Origin: Spirochaetaceae bacterium | GTDB lineage: Bacteria > Spirochaetota > Spirochaetia > Treponematales > Treponemataceae | NCBI GenBank assembly: GCA_017614995.1 | Contig: JAGAAX010000062.1 | Span: 20,621 to 84,620, forward strand | Length of the DNA stretch: 64,000 nucleotides | Direction of reading: 5' to 3' | Shown here: positions 60,417 through 64,000 of the stretch, piece after piece | Layout of the letters: every line of letters begins with the position of its first letter | Numbering within the stretch: position 1 is the first letter of the stretch | Notes under the pieces: generated by a model | Database searches by the model: none | Told to the model about the DNA's origin: nothing | Seen by the model: only the letters and a program-made list of their open reading frames with translations | Made by a program: the position numbers and the translations under genes

Positions 60417-61292
60417 ATGAATAAAAACATAGTTTTAAAAGATAAATTTGATTTTTGGGTGATACCCCGTTTAGTATTGTTTTTGATTCTTCCAAATATT
60501 TTCACGACACCGCTCCGTATTTTTGTTGAAGGATATATTTACGGAAAGACGGGAGCACCTGCCTTTGTTACTCCAGGTTTTTTGATTTACAGTTTTTGCG
60601 CAGAGCTGGTATTTGGAGCTGGATATATGCTTTTCGGTTATCTGCTTCCTGTAAAGAATACAGTTCTGCGTGCGTTCAGTTATATGTCGCTGATTCTTGT
60701 AAGCAGCTATCTGCCGAATATCTTTGCAATGGCAGGAGGCGACGGTGAGCTTATCGCTTCATCTTTTTCTTTAGGAATTGTTGTCGTTGATATAGTCTCA
60801 TATTTACTTAAAGGTCTGATTCTTGGGTTGCTTTTCAAAAACTACGATGTAGAAAAACCTTTCAGTGTGCTGCCTGTGAATACAAAAAAGTTTATTGTCT
60901 TGAGTTTGATTAATGGACTTTTGTTTGCGGCTCTCAATTATCTGACTGATATTGCAGCCGGTATCTTAGACCGTTCATGGCAGCTTTGCAGTATTCTGCA
61001 AGTATCAGGAGCGGCTGAATCACGCTTTTATATTGTGTTTATAATCTTTATGTTCGTTGCAGGTTTTCTTCTGACCTTGTGGAACCGTTACTGTCTTTCA
61101 GAAATAGCATCTGCGACCGAAGCACTTTTTTATGCAATCAAACTTTCATCTGTAGTCTGGCTTCCAAATGTTCTGATAATGGCTTTTTTCGGAGCATCTT
61201 TTATTAAGACATTCGTCTATGGAGCATTTTATGTTCTGATGTTTATTGCCTGCGTACTTGCATATAGAAAGGCAGACAGTCTAATCAAATAG
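60417..61292 (+). CDS. Multi-TM membrane protein of unknown family
   Basis: The 291-residue protein has about eight TM helices (start MNKNIVLKDKFDFWVIPRLVLFLILPNIF). No family motif is recognised. The ATG at 60417 has no clear ribosome site; GTATAT abuts it. It converges with the DUF998 gene with an eight-base overlap. The 180-bp gap upstream of it holds no recognisable gene. Confidence 0.6.
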   Translation: MNKNIVLKDKFDFWVIPRLVLFLILPNIFTTPLRIFVEGYIYGKTGAPAFVTPGFLIYSFCAELVFGAGYMLFGYLLPVKNTVLRAFSYMSLILVSSYLPNIFAMAGGDGELIASSFSLGIVVVDIVSYLLKGLILGLLFKNYDVEKPFSVLPVNTKKFIVLSLINGLLFAALNYLTDIAAGILDRSWQLCSILQVSGAAESRFYIVFIIFMFVAGFLLTLWNRYCLSEIASATEALFYAIKLSSVVWLPNVLIMAFFGASFIKTFVYGAFYVLMFIACVLAYRKADSLIK

Positions 61293-61920
61293 CATTTTTC
61301 AGTACAGAAACAGCTTTATAAACAAACGGAACGTACATAAAGAACAGCGTCAGTCTTTCCCACAAGCCTTCATAGCCCAAAACTGTTTTGGCAAATTCCT
61401 CTTTGTCGCCCATGATGAAACAGACAAAGCAAACAAATGCAAGCACAAACGCAAAAAGGCAGACTAAAGCGGACAGCCTGTCTGACTCGCGGAACGCAAT
61501 AACCGAACACAAAAGCGGAAAGAACAAAAGCGTCATAAAGCCGACGGCAGCACCCGCACCATGAATCTTTGAAGCAAGTGTCACAACGCCTTTAGATTCA
61601 TTCACACTGAAAATGCCCGAAAGCAGCCCTGCCCCAACCGCAAACAAAAGCACAGAAATCATCATTATAATAGAAAGAAACTGATAATTTTCTTTGTATG
61701 CCGAATAATACACGATTGCCGTAAAGCTCAAAAAGCAGCCAAGCCAAATCAGCCAAATATTATAGATTATCCGCACCGGGCTTTCGGGGCTTCCGAGCGC
61801 GCTCATCACCATCATTCTGCTGTCATAGCCGGGGTAAAAATGCTTAAGAATCCACGGCAGCAGAAACTCACCTATAATAGTAAGCAAAAGAACAATATTG
61901 AACGGCTTGCTGTTTATCAT
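61285..61920 (-). CDS. DUF998-type membrane protein
   Basis: The 211-residue protein has about six TM helices, with the HGAGAAVGFMTLLFFPLLCS and GLWERLTLFFMYVPFVY signatures of DUF998-like proteins. The function of the family is unknown. It lies 26 bp downstream of the diguanylate cyclase on the same strand and is probably co-transcribed. Confidence 0.7.
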   Translation of the reverse strand: MINSKPFNIVLLLTIIGEFLLPWILKHFYPGYDSRMMVMSALGSPESPVRIIYNIWLIWLGCFLSFTAIVYYSAYKENYQFLSIIMMISVLLFAVGAGLLSGIFSVNESKGVVTLASKIHGAGAAVGFMTLLFFPLLCSVIAFRESDRLSALVCLFAFVLAFVCFVCFIMGDKEEFAKTVLGYEGLWERLTLFFMYVPFVYKAVSVLKNAI

Positions 61921-61946
61921 GCTAATTTCCTCATCAAAGGTTTTCG

Positions 61947-63289
61947 TTATTTTCTACGGCGGTCACCGTGTTTGACGTACCATGCGGCTTTGTCGGCATA
62001 CATTGCTTCATCTGCGCGGTGAAATACAGCGTTTATGTCTGAATCAGAATCTTTAATAAAAGTAGCTGCACCTTTTGAAACAGCAAGCGGAGTCTGCTTT
62101 TCGCCGTCAGTCAAAACATTGTCCTTTTCATCAAGCTTTTGTTTTATTGAATCAAAGGCGTGGTCAAAAGCGTGTTCACCGGAAGTTCCAAGAATTGCAA
62201 CAAATTCATCGCCGCCAATTCTATAAATCATATTAGTATTGAGCGAAGCTTTCAAAATATCAGAAATTGTTTTAATCATAAGGTCGCCGAACTCGTGGCC
62301 GAATTTGTCGTTTGCCTGTTTCAGCCCGTTTATGTCGAATACCGCAACAGAAAAATCAGCAACACCAACTTCAATCTGTGTATTTATTCGTTTTATAGTT
62401 TTTGTATAAGCATTTCTGTTGCCAAGCCCGGTAAGCGAATCTGTATAAGACATTGAATGAGCTTCTGTAATATAGTACTGAAGCTCATCACGCAAAAATT
62501 TGAGTTTGCTTTCTAACAAGGCAAAATCATCGCCAGGACTTGTAAGTTCTTCCAGAACTTGCTTAGTTCCAGATACGAAGTGCAGCTCTGTTGCAAGGTC
62601 TTCAACATCACCAGCCAGCCGGTTCATTTCAGAATTAAGAAAAGCGAAACGCTTTCTGAGCCTTTCTGTTATAATAAAAACAATAAAACCGCCTGCGATA
62701 AGTGAAAACACACAGGCTATACAAATCAGATAAAGATGATGCCGGAGCTGCTCATCGAACCAGTCTGCATCAACGTCAACTCCAATAATTCCTGCTACTT
62801 TTCCGGCGGAATTAAAAACAGGACTGTATGCGCTGTAAAAACATCCCCACCTGTCTTCATAAGCTTCTTTATCAACAGAAGGAGTTCCGAGGCTTGCCGC
62901 ATAAAGCGCGTCGGTGTACATAATCGGTTCGCCGAACTCGCCCGGGTCATCAGGTTCGGGGTCAATTGTAAAGGTAAAAGTCTTGTCGCCCATATCCCGG
63001 ATTCCGTAGATATAGCTCAACTCAACCTGTTCCTGAAACGTGCGCAGAATTCTAAGCGCATTCTGATAAGGTCAGTATCAACATCTTCTTTTTGAAGCTT
63101 CTCAAGTATATCGCCGTCAATCAGAGCCGCCGCACTGTTTGAAATATCAAGCATACGCTTCCGCATCTGGTCTTGCAGATAATTCTTTGACTGATTGGTC
63201 AAAAGCACACCCAGCGTGCCGTTCGCTATAAGCAGAAAAATAGAGAGAATAAGAACCATCTGTCTAGGTAATTTGTTGCTTTTCATCAT
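61947..63289 (-). pseudogene. Membrane diguanylate cyclase with a single-base frameshift
   Basis: The gene reads as two overlapping frames. The first (63289-63017) gives a TM start MVLILSIFLLIANGTLGVLL and part of a Cache-like sensor up to DTDLI. The second (to 61947) continues YQNALRILRTFQEQVELSYIYGIRDMG, then a second TM, a linker and a GGDEF domain with GGDEF intact. One base is missing near 63067: GACCTTATCAG would need to be GACCTTTATCAG. Corrected, the protein has about 447 residues: TM-Cache-TM-HAMP-like-GGDEF. It may be a real inactivation or a sequence error. Confidence 0.75.
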
Positions 63290-63450
63290 TCAGAAACTTA
63301 TGTACCGATTGCTTATATTCTAATACAGCTATATGGATAACGCAAGAAAAAGCACTAGCACATGCGCCTTTGCGAGCCAAAGACGAAGCAATCTCGGGTG
63401 CGCATTTAGGCTTATTTTGCAGAATAAGCTTAATTTGGCACACTCGCGGC

Positions 63451-63593
63451 AAGGGGCTGTCCAAAAAGAGGTGTCATGCTGAACTTGTTAGCCTTCGGCG
63501 GCTTTCAGCTCAGCATCTGCACCAGATATAGCGTTGAGATCCCGAAACAAGTTCGGGATGACAATACGTTTTATACTTATTAGACAGCCCCTT
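63451..63593. repeat. 143-bp MITE-like element with REP units inside
   Basis: AAGGGGCTGTC (63451-63461) and GACAGCCCCTT (63583-63593) are perfect 11-bp inverted ends. Inside are a forward REP unit starting TCATGCTGAACTTGTT (63474, loop expanded) and a reverse unit ATCCCGAA-ACAAG-TTCGGGAT (63539-63559). No coding capacity. Confidence 0.65.
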
Positions 63594-63600
63594 GAAAGAG

Positions 63601-63630
63601 TTGCGTGTCCCTGAAAATAGGGTGTATAAT
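63601..63630 (+). promoter_or_regulatory. Promoter of the GH5 gene
   Basis: TTGCGT (63601-63606), 18-bp spacer, TATAAT (63625-63630) preceded by TG. The leader is about 25 nt. Confidence 0.6.
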
Positions 63631-63662
63631 CGTTTTATACAAACAACCTTATAGGAGGAAAT

Positions 63663-64000
63663 ATGAAAGATACTATGTATAGAATGGGGGGGGTAAAAAG
63701 CTTTTTGTAATTGCAGCCCTTCTTTTTTTGTCAGTTTCAATATTCAGCCAAAGCACTGAACTGCCGTTCAAAAAAGGCATTGATATGCTTACCTTTTTTG
63801 AGTCATGGCAAGCGGGAAACCTTCCAGATCTTAACAAATACGACGAAACAGATTTTGCCATGCTCAAAAGCATGGGCGTGGATATAATCCGCCTTCCCAT
63901 TCACTTTGCAAATTTAATGGAGCCTGTCAACACCGTCAAAGTTTATGATATAGTTTTTGAAAAACTTGACCAGGTATGCGACTGGGCGGAAAAATATCAG
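63663..64000 (+). CDS. GH5-type endoglucanase/glycanase, 5' end, out of frame at a G8 tract
   Basis: A strong ribosome site (AGGAGGAAAT) precedes ATG 63663. That frame reads MKDTMYRMGGVKSFL and stops. Eight G at 63686-63693 precede the shift; with nine (or six) G the frame would continue as GKKLFVIAALLFLSVSIFSQS, a perfect signal peptide, then LPFKKGIDMLTFFESW, KSMGVDIIRLPIHF, typical of GH5 cellulases. The gene runs off the window. The G-tract makes it a candidate for phase-variable on/off switching; a sequencing error is the alternative. Confidence 0.7.

Overview
The window looks like chromosomal DNA of a gut or rumen spirochaete close to Treponema. That is inferred from gene style and content (Treponema-like surface and lipoprotein genes, two diguanylate cyclases, MetNIQ, a biotin ECF cassette, a GH5 glycanase start); no rRNA or marker gene is present to prove it. 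Coding density is high. Base composition is uneven: roughly 0.9-16.3 kb and 31.8-34.7 kb are clearly A+T-rich, while 20-31 kb and 36-44 kb are richer in G+C.

Layout. 1-0.9 kb: a terminator, a 66-bp tandem repeat and a PIN-type toxin-antitoxin pair. 0.9-16.3 kb: eight tightly packed minus-strand genes, the most remarkable part of the window. In transcription order they encode a stand-alone RyR-domain protein, a nine-TM PrsW-like membrane protein, an exported trypsin-fold protease, a membrane TrkA-N/RyR-like protein, two membrane TIR proteins with YD/RHS-like ectodomain repeats, an exported protein of unknown function, and an exported beta-propeller-caspase protein. It has the composition of a conflict, immunity or cell-death signalling system and I do not recognise this exact combination. 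16.5-20.2 kb: esterase lipoprotein, SPFH protein, HicAB. 20.5-31 kb: MerR-methyltransferase fusion, thiBPQ under a TPP riboswitch with an extra unknown gene, a diguanylate cyclase, a DUF362 ferredoxin-like protein and metNIQ. 31.2-44 kb: a flavin split-barrel gene behind a chain of hairpins, a UvrD-like helicase, a glycosyltransferase, mgtE with a structured leader, bioY-ecfA-ecfT with a BirA operator, birA, BrnTA, a nucleoside phosphorylase and purF with a leader terminator. 44-61.9 kb: a mosaic of small accessory genes (acetyltransferases, Nudix, CPBP proteases, VOC proteins, regulators, hydrolase, PhzF) mixed with truncated gene remnants. 61.9-64 kb: a frameshifted diguanylate cyclase and the 5' end of a GH5 glycanase whose signal-peptide region is out of frame at a G8 tract.

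Regulation visible in the sequence: a TPP riboswitch (thiB), a BirA operator (bioY), a leader terminator (purF), a two-state leader (mgtE), possible LytTR direct repeats near 51.6 kb, and several genes whose -10 box lies only 4-9 nt before the start codon, which suggests frequent leaderless mRNAs. Intergenic spaces carry REP-like palindromes (three loci sharing one core) and perfect triloop hairpins.
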